This document shows positions 1 through 10,079 of a stretch of DNA of 64,000 bases, one piece after another (the stretch's first letter is position 1; each line of letters opens with the position of its first letter). The translations under genes were made by a program, and so were the position numbers. The stretch is from contig JAFGJT010000012.1 of the NCBI GenBank assembly GCA_016928915.1, positions 1 through 64,000 of the forward strand, given 5' to 3'. A model generated the notes under the pieces. It was given only the letters and a program-made list of their open reading frames with translations, was not told where the DNA came from and ran no database searches. This DNA comes from Candidatus Peregrinibacteria bacterium. Lineage in GTDB: Bacteria > Patescibacteriota > Gracilibacteria > UBA1369 > PNNO01.

Positions 1-67
1 ATACAAACCAGCACGGCTGATTGACTTAAATATTAATTTTCGTTATAATATAAAGAAAAATTAAGAC

Positions 68-553
68 ATGATCGTGGGTGATTCAGATAATAAAATCAGG
101 GTTGAGAAAGAGTTTGAAAAGGAACGGCAAGAGGCTGAACATAAAGAACATGAAGCCGAAATTTTGGTTGGAACCGAAACGCGTGAAGCCATTAAGGAAG
201 CTGTAATTCCTTCGGGCGAGGTAAGCGAAAAAGAAAAAAAGGCGCAGGAAGGCTATGCGGGACCCGCTGTTTCCGGAACGGCCGCTCAAGGTGCTGCAAT
301 TAAAATATCAACGCTGCCTTCGTTGAAAGTTATGAAAAAAGAAGTTGAAAGAAGTCTTAAAAAAGAAATGAAAGAGTTAAGAAAAAAAATCCGCCACATC
401 ATGGATAAAGGAGGCCCGGTTGAAGCTTATCAGTTAAACGGCTTAATAGCATATTTAAGAAGACTGCAGGAAATATTAGCTTCTCTGGCACATGCAACCG
501 GTGAATTCATAAAGGATCTGTGGCTGAAATACGTTAAAAAGGAAATCGTTTAA
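68..553 (+). CDS. hypothetical charged/coiled-coil protein
   Basis: 161-aa ORF, Glu/Lys rich; no recognised family. Confidence 0.5.
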   Translation: MIVGDSDNKIRVEKEFEKERQEAEHKEHEAEILVGTETREAIKEAVIPSGEVSEKEKKAQEGYAGPAVSGTAAQGAAIKISTLPSLKVMKKEVERSLKKEMKELRKKIRHIMDKGGPVEAYQLNGLIAYLRRLQEILASLAHATGEFIKDLWLKYVKKEIV

Positions 554-1557
554 GATATTTGAAGCATTCTTTTAATAGCGAGATTTGCCAACCTGGCAGT
601 ATTTTTTTCAACTTTAATGCGATTGATAATTTTATTTTGCAGCAAAGACTCCATGACATAAGCAACATGCTGCGGGGATGTGCGGTCCATCATCGAGCAC
701 ATACAAACCGGGGAGGAAAGAAGCTGTATATGTTTGTCGGGATTTTTTCTTGCAATACGCGCTACCAGGTGCACTTCGGTTGCTATTGCCCACTTTGTGC
801 CTTTTTTGGCTTTCTGAACTGTATCTATTATGTATTCGGTTGACCCCATAAAGTCCGCTTTCGCGGCAACTTGAGGCGGCACTTCAGGATGCACCAGTAT
901 ATTTACTTCAGGATCGGCCTGTTTGATTTTTTCAACTTGTTCGGTTTTAAAAAGCATATGAACAGGACAATATCCATCCCATAAAAATAATTTCTTTTTA
1001 ATTTCCGATTTACTTAATCCAAGTTTATTTGCCGTGTTTATGCCCAGATTTTTATCAGGAAGAAAGAAGACCTTTTTATTGTTTTTAAAAAGATGATGCA
1101 AAATTTTATCCGCATTTGAAGATGTACATATATAGCCATTGTTTTTGCCGCAAAAAGCTTTAACCTGAGCTTTACTGTTAATATAAGTTACAGGGATAAA
1201 ATCTTTATTATCTATTTGCATCCATGTTTTTTCCACCTGTTCAATTTCTGCCATGTCAGCCATGGGACATCCGGCGTTTATATCGGGCAGTATTACGACT
1301 TTTTTACCTTTATTTATAATATCGGCAGTTTCCGCCATAAAATGAACGCCGCAAAAAATTATATATTTTGATTTAGTGGCTGCGGCGATTTTTGACAGTT
1401 TAAGAGAATCTCCCACTGCATCAGCGATTTCAACTATTTCATCACGCTGATAATGATGCGCCAAAATAAAAACTTTTTTGCCCAGTTTCTTCTTGGCATC
1501 AAGAATTTTGTTTATACTGGCCTCGTGGGTAACTGCTTTATACTTATTTGGAAGCAT
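550..1557 (-). CDS. nadA: quinolinate synthase NadA
   Basis: NadA-type motifs (VFILAHHYQRDEIVEIADAVGDSL, FCGVHFMAETADI, DINAGCPMADM, VCMCSMMDRTSP); start taken at MLPNKYK rather than the ORF extension to 1653. Confidence 0.93.
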   Translation of the reverse strand: MLPNKYKAVTHEASINKILDAKKKLGKKVFILAHHYQRDEIVEIADAVGDSLKLSKIAAATKSKYIIFCGVHFMAETADIINKGKKVVILPDINAGCPMADMAEIEQVEKTWMQIDNKDFIPVTYINSKAQVKAFCGKNNGYICTSSNADKILHHLFKNNKKVFFLPDKNLGINTANKLGLSKSEIKKKLFLWDGYCPVHMLFKTEQVEKIKQADPEVNILVHPEVPPQVAAKADFMGSTEYIIDTVQKAKKGTKWAIATEVHLVARIARKNPDKHIQLLSSPVCMCSMMDRTSPQHVAYVMESLLQNKIINRIKVEKNTARLANLAIKRMLQIS

Positions 1558-1632
1558 GATATAAAATAAATAGTATTTTTTATTGCATCCGGTTTTGCTG
1601 GTCGGAAGCAGCCTTGTAAGCGGGCCTATAAA

Positions 1633-2619
1633 ATGGATGAAAAGCGCGCTCAAATTATAGACAATTTCTTTAATGCAAGAAAGCGATTAAATATCGCTGA
1701 TGCTGTTTATAAACAATGGGTGTTTAAATTTACCTTTCTGGAGCTTGAAAAAGATCTTGCTGAAAACGGAGATATTACAACAAACTCCCTTAAAATTAAA
1801 AAAAAGAATTTTAAAGCCCGCATTTACGCAAACCAGCCGGGCATAATGGCGGGCGGCGAGGAAATCGAATATTTTATAGACAAAAGCGATCCTGCCTTCA
1901 GGCCGCGCCTCGGGCATCTTAAAGTACTAAACAAAGTAAACGACGGAGATCCGTTTATGAAAGATGACATGCTTTTTGAATATGAAGGCGATATACATGA
2001 TATTTTAAAATCCGAACGCGTAATACTTAATTTTCTTCAGCATCTATGCGGTATCGCCGCCCGCACAAGAAAACTAAACGAAAAAGTTAAAACCATAAAT
2101 AAAGATATATTATTATGCCCAACGCGAAAAACAACCTGGGGATGGCTTGATAAAAAAGCGGTTATTATGGGCGGTGGCGGCACGCACCGCTTAACGCTTG
2201 CAGATGCCGTTCTTATTAAAGACAATCATCTCGCCTTATTTGATTATGATATAAAAAAACTTTTTTCAAATTTTACTTTGCCCGTTACTGAGTATGCTTT
2301 TGTTGAGATAGAACTTCAGGATTCCGAAAAGCTTTCTGAAAGCGCGTTTTACTTAAACAGGCTGCAGAGTTTAAAAAAACTGCCAATACCAATGGTAATC
2401 ATGCTTGATAATATACAGCCCGAAAAAATCAAAAAATTCATTGAAGAAATGCACGAAAAAAAATTAGATAATTTTTTTCTGTTTGAGGCCTCCGGAGGCA
2501 TTAACGAAGACAATATTATTGATTATACCAAATCCGGGGTTGATGTTATTTCAATGGGATCAATAACCCAAAAAATTCAGCCAATTGATTTATCGCTCGA
2601 AATAGGCAAAATAAATTAA
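1633..2619 (+). CDS. nadC: nicotinate-nucleotide pyrophosphorylase (NadC-like, divergent)
   Basis: Contains TRKTTWGWLDKKAVIMGGGGTHRLTLADAVLIKDNHL, cognate to the NadC TRKTTPGxR...GGGxxHR...LIKDNH motif; next to nadA. Confidence 0.85.
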   Translation: MDEKRAQIIDNFFNARKRLNIADAVYKQWVFKFTFLELEKDLAENGDITTNSLKIKKKNFKARIYANQPGIMAGGEEIEYFIDKSDPAFRPRLGHLKVLNKVNDGDPFMKDDMLFEYEGDIHDILKSERVILNFLQHLCGIAARTRKLNEKVKTINKDILLCPTRKTTWGWLDKKAVIMGGGGTHRLTLADAVLIKDNHLALFDYDIKKLFSNFTLPVTEYAFVEIELQDSEKLSESAFYLNRLQSLKKLPIPMVIMLDNIQPEKIKKFIEEMHEKKLDNFFLFEASGGINEDNIIDYTKSGVDVISMGSITQKIQPIDLSLEIGKIN

Positions 2620-2930
2620 TTTCCCATAAGATGAAGATGAACGTGAAAAATAATCTGGCCGGCTTCTTTTCCAACATTAAAAACGAGCTGGTAATGTTCG
2701 CTGGAGTTTTTTACAGCAAGTTCCTTGGCGATTTTAATTAGATGACCCATTAGTAGTTCATCATCATCACTGATATCTGAAACTCTGGGAATGTGTTTTT
2801 TTGGAACAATCAAAATATGAACCCTTTTTCTCGGATTTATATCGTTAAAAGCAACACAAAATTCATCCTCATACACAATTTCGGATTTGATTTCACGGTT
2901 GATGATTTTACAAAAAATGCAATCCTCCAT
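2616..2930 (-). CDS. HIT family protein
   Basis: CIFCKIINREI start and HVHLHLMG histidine triad. Confidence 0.92.
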   Translation of the reverse strand: MEDCIFCKIINREIKSEIVYEDEFCVAFNDINPRKRVHILIVPKKHIPRVSDISDDDELLMGHLIKIAKELAVKNSSEHYQLVFNVGKEAGQIIFHVHLHLMGN

Positions 2931-2936
2931 TGTTTT

Positions 2937-4070
2937 TTATATTTTTTTGTCCAAAGAATACATTGCGCGGCCGACCCTTACAAAATGAGTATTTTTTTGA
3001 AGGTTTAAAGAAATTGTGCCTTTTTTAACCTGTCTTTGCTTTAGAACTCCCTGAATAATATCACTTTTACTCATTGGACTCTTTTTTGCCAGCAAATCCT
3101 CTATAACATCGGCAACAGTCCCCTTTTTATATCCCCATTCTTTTAATGCATAAAGACCGCGACCGACAAGAACAAACTGATCGTAACGAATAAGCTCATT
3201 ATGCACGGCCTGCACCGTAACTACTTTTTTATCAAAACCCGATTCCGCGATTTTGTTTGCTATTTCAATAAAATGCAGAGGGTTTTGGGCTTTTTTTAGT
3301 ACGATATATGCTTTATCCCTTATACTGCGCGGATTAATATGCCTCCAACTCATAAGTCCGAAACCCGCACCAACCTTTTTAATTCTTTTGTCGACTTCAA
3401 GACACGATACTAAAGTCTGTTTTTCATAATTCATTCCTTTTGACGCAAGTTCGTTTTTTAATTCTTCTCCGAGTTTGTCTGCGTCGGTTACATCACCCTT
3501 CTTGTTCATAAGCGCAATGCCTGCATCTATAATCACCTGAACATTTTTTTCTAAAATTGTATTTATTCTCCAGAACGGATAAAAAAGATTGCTCTTTTCC
3601 GAAAGTTCAAGTTCCGGGGTTATATTAAGAGCAAGCCTTATTATACTCGCATCAATGTTGTCCTGGCTTCCTATAACATTAAGTATTTCGCTGATTAATG
3701 TTTTTTCAGTTGAAACTCCTCCCCTGTCCTGAATAAATCCCCTTGCAAGAATTGATATTTCATTAAGCTTTGTGCTGGTTACTGTTCTTTTTAATTTGCC
3801 AAGCGCTATCTTTTCAATCTGTCTTATGCGCTCCCTGGTTACCGAAAACTCCTGTCCGATTTTTTCAAGAGTCATTCTGGGTTTGTTGTTAAGGCTAAAC
3901 CTCTTTACAACAACTTCTTTTTCTTTTGAGCTTAATACCATGAATATATCATCCAGAATTTCAGCAAGATTTAATTTTTTTATATTTATGCTTCGTGAGC
4001 TGCCTTGTTGGGTCGAAGTTTTCATATTAGTTAATTTATATATAGATTTAGTTTTAGGTGGCTTCAACAT
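2937..4070 (-). CDS. sigma-70 region 4-like HTH fused to HARE-HTH-like domains
   Basis: MTLEKIGQEFSVTRERIRQIEKIALGKLKR is a sigma r4 motif; downstream repeats resemble HARE-HTH/RpoE-delta modules. Start may be 4022. Confidence 0.72.
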   Translation of the reverse strand: MLKPPKTKSIYKLTNMKTSTQQGSSRSINIKKLNLAEILDDIFMVLSSKEKEVVVKRFSLNNKPRMTLEKIGQEFSVTRERIRQIEKIALGKLKRTVTSTKLNEISILARGFIQDRGGVSTEKTLISEILNVIGSQDNIDASIIRLALNITPELELSEKSNLFYPFWRINTILEKNVQVIIDAGIALMNKKGDVTDADKLGEELKNELASKGMNYEKQTLVSCLEVDKRIKKVGAGFGLMSWRHINPRSIRDKAYIVLKKAQNPLHFIEIANKIAESGFDKKVVTVQAVHNELIRYDQFVLVGRGLYALKEWGYKKGTVADVIEDLLAKKSPMSKSDIIQGVLKQRQVKKGTISLNLQKNTHFVRVGRAMYSLDKKI

Positions 4071-4257
4071 ATTCGTTCTTTATTCGTATGTCAAGCAAGA
4101 AAATTGATTAAGATGCAAAATTGTTTTCGTACGTTATAAAGGAAAGAATAGTAATTGATAATCATCTTTTTGTCAACTATATTTCAATATATTTAAAAAG
4201 ATTTATAAAAGTTGACGCTTGTTATCAATTTTGATACTTTAAAACCACTGAATTTTA

Positions 4258-4342
4258 GCCGGGATGGTGGAATTGGTAGACACGTCAGCCTTAGGAGCTG
4301 GTGGGGAAACCCGTGGAGGTTCGAGTCCTCTTCCCGGTACCA
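4258..4342 (+). tRNA. tRNA-Leu (anticodon UAG), CCA encoded
   Basis: Acceptor GCCGGGA/TCCCGGT, loop CTTAGGA, T-arm GGTTCGAGTCC, variable arm, terminal CCA. Confidence 0.95.
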
Positions 4343-4354
4343 AAGCCTTTTTAT

Positions 4355-7300
4355 ATGCCTGAATTTATACATCTTCATGTTCACAGCCATTATTCTCTGC
4401 TTGATGGGCTGGGTAAGCCTGCTGATATTGTTGCCAAGGCGAAGCAGCAAGGGGCGGGTGCCGTTGCAATAACGGACCATGGTGTTTTATATGGTGCGAT
4501 TGAATTTTATAGAGAAGCTGAAAAAGCCGGTATCAAGCCTATAATAGGTGTTGAAGCTTATATTTCTCCGACATCGCGTTTTGATAAAATTCCGGGACCC
4601 GAGAACAAGCCGTATCATATTGTTTTGCTCGCTAAAGATGCTGACGGTTATCGGAATCTGATGGAGCTTACAACTAAAGCCCATCTTGAAGGTTTTTACT
4701 ATAAACCGCGTATTGATTTTGGCTTGCTTAAAGCCCATTCAAAAGGTCTTGTCGCGTTAACGGCCTGTCTGGCCGGAGAAATTCCAAGATTAATTCTAAA
4801 TAATAATGAAGAAAAAATTGAGTCTTCTTTAAAAAATTATAAAGAAATTTTCGGTGAAGGAAATTTCTACCTTGAGATGCAGGACCATCCTGAAATTGAA
4901 AACCAGATGATCGTAAACCATAAAATCATCGAACTTTCAAAAAAATTCAATATCCCGCTTGTTGCTACAAATGATGCCCATTATGTTTCAATTAAAGACA
5001 AAGAAGTGCATGATGTTTTGTTGTGCATACAGACAGGCAAATCTGTTGGGGATGAAGACAGAATGCATTATGAAGGTGATTATTCCTTAAGGTCGCCTGA
5101 AGAGATGTGGGAGGCTTTTAAAGAAACACCTGAAGCATTAACAAATACTTTAAAAATCGCAGATCAATGCAATTTGAAAATCGAATTCAATCAAAATTTG
5201 CTTCCCTCTTTTTCAACTCCGCAAAACGAACCGGCAAAGCAATATTTAAAAACTTTATGCGAGGAGGGGTTACAGAAAAAGTATAAGGAAGAAGAAAGAG
5301 CAGAGGCTTTAAAGCGCCTGGAGTATGAGCTTGATGTCGTTGATAAAATGGGTTTTAACACTTATTTTTTAATTGTTCATGACTTTGTTAAATACGCTAA
5401 AGACAACGGAATTTTAGTTGGGCCGGGGCGCGGTTCAGCTGCCGGCTCAATTATTGCATATACCTTAAACATCACCGAACTTGATCCGTTAGCTTACGGG
5501 CTTCTTTTTGAAAGGTTTTTAAACCCCGCACGCGTTTCCATGCCTGATATTGATATTGATTTTGCGGATTCAAGACGTGACGAGGTTTTGGCTTATGTAA
5601 TACAAAAATACGGGCGCGAAAATGTTGCGCAGATTATTACATTCGGAACAATGACAGCAAAAGCGGTTGTGAGGGATACGGGCCGCGGGCTGGGATATCC
5701 TTATGATGAGGTGGACAGGATTGCCAAACTTGTACCGCCTACTGTATTGGGCAAACATAAACCGCTTTCTTATTCCGTTGAAAATGATCCGGATTTAAAT
5801 GCGGTTTATAATAGCGATGAAAGAGCGCAAAAGCTTTTGGATATCGCCTCGCGACTTGACGGCACGGTACGTCACGCTGGCACGCACGCCTGTGCCGTAG
5901 TAATTTCCGAACAGTCTTTGATAAATTACACCCCGCTGCAGCGCTCTCCTACTGATGAAAACGCAATTATCACACAGTATTCAATGAAACCAATCGAGCA
6001 GATAGGGCTTTTAAAAATGGACTTTTTAGGTTTGAAAAATCTTACAATACTTGAAACCGCAATAAAAATTGTTAAACGCACCAAAGGTCTTGATATAAAA
6101 CTTTCTGAAATCCCTCTTGATGATAAAAAAACTTTTGAACTTCTTCAACGCGGAGAAACGCTCGGCGTGTTCCAACTTGAATCCCCCGGCATGACAAGAT
6201 ATTTGCAGCAGCTTAAACCAACACATATTGAAGATATTATAGCTATGATTTCTCTTTACCGTCCCGGTCCGATGGAGTGGATTCCGAGTTATATAAAAGG
6301 CAAACGCGATCCGTCAAAAGTTAAATACCTGGATTCTTCATTTGTCGATATTTTAAATGAAACTTATGGTGTGGCAATTTACCAGGAGCAAATTCTGCAG
6401 ATTGCCCGGAAATTCGCGGGATTTACTCTTGGCGAGGCTGATATTTTACGAAAAGCCGTTGGAAAAAAAATACCAGCACTTCTTCATGAACAGATGATAA
6501 AATTCGTTGATGGTTCAGTGAAAATGGGGCATAAAAAAGAATTCGCACAGGAAGTGTTCGAAAAAGTTATTGAACCTTTTGCCGGTTATGGATTTAATAA
6601 AGCCCACGCAGCTTCTTACGCATTGATTTCATATAATACGGCATATATGAAAGCGTATTTTCCGACCGAGTTTATGACCGCTTTGATGAGCTGCGATTAC
6701 GGAAACACCGATAAAATTGTTGTTGAAATTTTCGAATGCAACAAGATGGGAATTGCCGTTCTTCCTCCTTCGGTTAACGAGTCTTTTGCAAATTTTACTT
6801 ATGTTGATGATAAGAAGATCCGGTTTGGTTTAGCGGCAATAAAAGGAATAGGATCGGACGCCGCTCAAGTAATAATCGATATAAGAGCCGACAAACCATT
6901 TAAAACTTTTGAAGAATTTGCAAGCCGTGTTCCCCAAAAAATTCTTAATAAAAAATTGATTGAAGCAATGGCTTATTCTGGCGGATTTGATGATCTCGGC
7001 GACCGAAAACAAATAGCCGAAAGCACTGATGAAATAAGTAATTTTGCAAAATTTCATCATCAAAATATAAAGGAAGATCAGACTGATATTTTTGGAATAC
7101 TTGAGGAAAGCGGTGAAAAGCACGAGGTTACAAAACTCAAATTAAAAAAAATCGAACCGGCAACAAATACTGAAAAATTAAAATGGGAAAAACAGTATTT
7201 GGGTTTATATGTTTCAGCTCATCCATTACAGGGGTTAACAAAATATTTTGCAAAAAAAGCACATTTAATTAGAGACCTAAAACCTAAAAACATAGGCAAG

Positions 7301-7900
7301 AAACTCATTATTGGAGGAATAATATCAATGTACAAAAAGATTTTCACTAAAAGCGGTGCTTACATGGCTTCTTTTAAAATTGAAGATCCAACCGGAAAAC
7401 TTGATGTGATTGTTTTTCCGAAAACATATCAAAAATTCGGGCATTTGTTTCAGGATGATGTAATTGTAGTAATGACCGGAGAACTTTCTGACCGCCGCGG
7501 AATTGTTCAGTTTGTTGTAGATGAGGCCAAAGTAATTGATATCGAAAGCATGATTGCAAACGCCAAAAGAGACAAACTTTATAATCCCGAAGAAATTATA
7601 ACCATTGTTACCCCAAATTTTTTGAAAACAGCCAAGAAAGATGAAGAAAACGAAATTCAAGATGAACTTACCCCGCACAACCCCGACGAACTTTCAGAAG
7701 AAGTGTTTATTATTAATATAAATGAACAAGCCGATGCCGGCAAACTGGCTAAAATAAAAGACCTATTATTGAACAATAAGGGCGAGACACCGTGTGAAAT
7801 CCATATCAAATCCGACAACAGAATTCAAAAAGTTAAACTGCCCTTTGGCATTCAGGCTGATCAGCCGCTAAAGGATTCTCTTTCGAAGCTTCTAGCATAG
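4355..7900 (+). CDS. dnaE: DNA polymerase III alpha subunit
   Basis: PHP motif [48 protein letters not shown] at 4355, because the ORF extension runs into the tRNA. Confidence 0.97.
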   Translation: MPEFIHLHVHSHYSLLDGLGKPADIVAKAKQQGAGAVAITDHGVLYGAIEFYREAEKAGIKPIIGVEAYISPTSRFDKIPGPENKPYHIVLLAKDADGYRNLMELTTKAHLEGFYYKPRIDFGLLKAHSKGLVALTACLAGEIPRLILNNNEEKIESSLKNYKEIFGEGNFYLEMQDHPEIENQMIVNHKIIELSKKFNIPLVATNDAHYVSIKDKEVHDVLLCIQTGKSVGDEDRMHYEGDYSLRSPEEMWEAFKETPEALTNTLKIADQCNLKIEFNQNLLPSFSTPQNEPAKQYLKTLCEEGLQKKYKEEERAEALKRLEYELDVVDKMGFNTYFLIVHDFVKYAKDNGILVGPGRGSAAGSIIAYTLNITELDPLAYGLLFERFLNPARVSMPDIDIDFADSRRDEVLAYVIQKYGRENVAQIITFGTMTAKAVVRDTGRGLGYPYDEVDRIAKLVPPTVLGKHKPLSYSVENDPDLNAVYNSDERAQKLLDIASRLDGTVRHAGTHACAVVISEQSLINYTPLQRSPTDENAIITQYSMKPIEQIGLLKMDFLGLKNLTILETAIKIVKRTKGLDIKLSEIPLDDKKTFELLQRGETLGVFQLESPGMTRYLQQLKPTHIEDIIAMISLYRPGPMEWIPSYIKGKRDPSKVKYLDSSFVDILNETYGVAIYQEQILQIARKFAGFTLGEADILRKAVGKKIPALLHEQMIKFVDGSVKMGHKKEFAQEVFEKVIEPFAGYGFNKAHAASYALISYNTAYMKAYFPTEFMTALMSCDYGNTDKIVVEIFECNKMGIAVLPPSVNESFANFTYVDDKKIRFGLAAIKGIGSDAAQVIIDIRADKPFKTFEEFASRVPQKILNKKLIEAMAYSGGFDDLGDRKQIAESTDEISNFAKFHHQNIKEDQTDIFGILEESGEKHEVTKLKLKKIEPATNTEKLKWEKQYLGLYVSAHPLQGLTKYFAKKAHLIRDLKPKNIGKKLIIGGIISMYKKIFTKSGAYMASFKIEDPTGKLDVIVFPKTYQKFGHLFQDDVIVVMTGELSDRRGIVQFVVDEAKVIDIESMIANAKRDKLYNPEEIITIVTPNFLKTAKKDEENEIQDELTPHNPDELSEEVFIININEQADAGKLAKIKDLLLNNKGETPCEIHIKSDNRIQKVKLPFGIQADQPLKDSLSKLLA

Positions 7901-7903
7901 AAA

Positions 7904-8122
7904 TTAATTATCCCCAATTATCTCGTGTATCCTTTGTTTCCGCGGAACCACCGGGATTATCCCGGGAGGCAATAACGGCTGCTCGGACTGTTTGTCGGGT
8001 TTTATAATTTCAAGACAAGGATGAACATCGTCAGGTATTTCATAATCAGGTGAAATTTTCGGGCAGTTGTTTTTTTCGCTATCATTTTTTTCACCGTCCG
8101 ATCCGACAATAATAATACTCAT
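7904..8122 (-). CDS. small hypothetical protein
   Basis: 72-aa ORF, no recognised domain. Confidence 0.3.
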   Translation of the reverse strand: MSIIIVGSDGEKNDSEKNNCPKISPDYEIPDDVHPCLEIIKPDKQSEQPLLPPGIIPVVPRKQRIHEIIGDN

Positions 8123-8261
8123 AATAAAATATAATTATTAATTATAGGTAAGATTTTGACATTTAATATATCTTTTGTCAAGAGCCATTTTCTTTTGTTT
8201 GTGTTGCGGGAAAAGTTAAGGATAAGTAGAATGAAAAAGATTATTATTTAAAACAAAATTC

Positions 8262-10025
8262 ATGTTCCGGACACATACATGCAACGAGCTTAATAAATCC
8301 CACGACACAAAGGAAGTTGAACTTGCCGGATGGGTGCACAGACGCCGCGATCACGGCGGTTTGATTTTTATTGATCTTCGCGACGGATACGGTATTACAC
8401 AAATCACATTCCATCCTGATAATAAAGATGCTTATAAAATCGGAGATGAATGCCGCAGTGAATATGTAATTCAAATCAAAGGCACGGTAAAAAAAAGACC
8501 GGATGGCATGGAGAATAAAAACATTGTAACCGGAGAAATAGAAATATTGGTTGAACACGCCAGAATTTTAAATAAATCCGAAGTTCCGCCCTTTGAAATT
8601 GACCAGGACAAAGAGGTGTCTGAAGAGATCCGTTTGAAATACAGATATCTTGATTTGCGAAGGCAAAGGATGCACAAAAATATTATTAACAGGCATAAAA
8701 TTATCAAATTTATGCGCGATTATATGGATAAACAGGGTTTTGTTGAAGTTGAAACTCCCATTATGATCAAAGGCACTCCCGAGGGCAGCCGCGAATATAT
8801 CGTACCTTCACGTTTATACCCCGGGCATTTTTTTGTTTTGCCGCAATCTCCGCAGCAGTTGAAACAATTATTGATGATCGGTTCTTTTGATCGTTATTTT
8901 CAGGTAGCGCGTTGTTTTAGAGACGAAGATCAGCGCGGCGACAGACAGCCGGAATTTACCCAGCTGGATGTTGAAATGTCCTTTATACATGAAGAGGATA
9001 TTATGAATATTATTGAAGGAATGCTGATTGAACTTACAAAAAAAATATTGCCGGATAAAAAAATCGACTCAATGCCATTCAAGCGTTTAACATGGCATGA
9101 AGCAATGCATAATTACGGTTCTGACAAGCCGGATTTAAGATTTGAGCTCCCGATCTGTGATGTGACCGAAATTATGACAAACTGCGGTTTTAAGGTGTTT
9201 ACTGATACAATTACACGCGGCGGAGTAATTAAAGCATTAAAAGTGGAAGGCGGCGCAAAATTCACACGCAAAGATCTGGATGAACTTGAAGAAACTGCAA
9301 AAGTATACGGCGCAAAAGGTCTTGCAAACATGGCGTTTACAAGTGAAGGTGTTAAATCTTCGGTTTCCAAATTTTTTAATGAGGATGAAATTTACAAAAT
9401 TAAAAAGCATACGCAGGCAAAAGACGGCGACATTGTGTTTTTTACAGCCGATGATTTTAACACGGCCTGCACTTCTCTTGGTCAGGTCAGGCTTGCGTGC
9501 GGCAAAAAATTAGATTTAATCGATCAAAGTCTTTTTTCTTACTTATGGGTTACTCATTTTCCCATGTTTGAATGGAACGATGAGGAGCAGCACCTTTCAG
9601 CCGCACATCACCCTTTTACCCATCCTTTGGATGAGGATATCAATCTTTTAAAAACCGAACCAGAAAAAGTTCGCGCAAAAGCTTATGATATTATTTTAAA
9701 CGGATGTGAACTGGGAGGCGGAAGTATAAGAATCCATAACAGAATGCTTCAGTCACAAATTTTTGATAATTTGGGGATTTCAAAAGAAGACGCAAAACGC
9801 AGATTTGGTCATATGTTAACGGCTTTTGAGTATGGCGCTCCTCCCCACGGCGGGCTGGCGATAGGTATCGACAGGCTTATTATGCTCTTTCAGAATGAAC
9901 CGAACATCCGTGAAATCATTGCATTTCCCAAAGACCAAAAAGCCCGTGATTTGATGCTTAATGCTCCTTCCTTACTTCCTGCTGAAACACTTGCTGAAAT
10001 GCATATCAATATAAAAAAGCCATAG
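8262..10025 (+). CDS. aspS: aspartyl-tRNA synthetase
   Basis: VELAGWVHRRRDHGGLIFIDLRD; FRDEDQRGDRQPEFTQLDVEMSF; GLAIGIDRLIML. Confidence 0.97.
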   Translation: MFRTHTCNELNKSHDTKEVELAGWVHRRRDHGGLIFIDLRDGYGITQITFHPDNKDAYKIGDECRSEYVIQIKGTVKKRPDGMENKNIVTGEIEILVEHARILNKSEVPPFEIDQDKEVSEEIRLKYRYLDLRRQRMHKNIINRHKIIKFMRDYMDKQGFVEVETPIMIKGTPEGSREYIVPSRLYPGHFFVLPQSPQQLKQLLMIGSFDRYFQVARCFRDEDQRGDRQPEFTQLDVEMSFIHEEDIMNIIEGMLIELTKKILPDKKIDSMPFKRLTWHEAMHNYGSDKPDLRFELPICDVTEIMTNCGFKVFTDTITRGGVIKALKVEGGAKFTRKDLDELEETAKVYGAKGLANMAFTSEGVKSSVSKFFNEDEIYKIKKHTQAKDGDIVFFTADDFNTACTSLGQVRLACGKKLDLIDQSLFSYLWVTHFPMFEWNDEEQHLSAAHHPFTHPLDEDINLLKTEPEKVRAKAYDIILNGCELGGGSIRIHNRMLQSQIFDNLGISKEDAKRRFGHMLTAFEYGAPPHGGLAIGIDRLIMLFQNEPNIREIIAFPKDQKARDLMLNAPSLLPAETLAEMHINIKKP

Positions 10026-10079
10026 AAGCCTTTAAAAAAAGCCCAAATTCAAGTATAATATATAGATAAACAAAAACAC

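Noticed and set aside
4301-4354. Upstream start of dnaE at 4301
   Set aside because: Lies inside tRNA-Leu; [12 protein letters not shown] at 4355 matches the family N-terminus.
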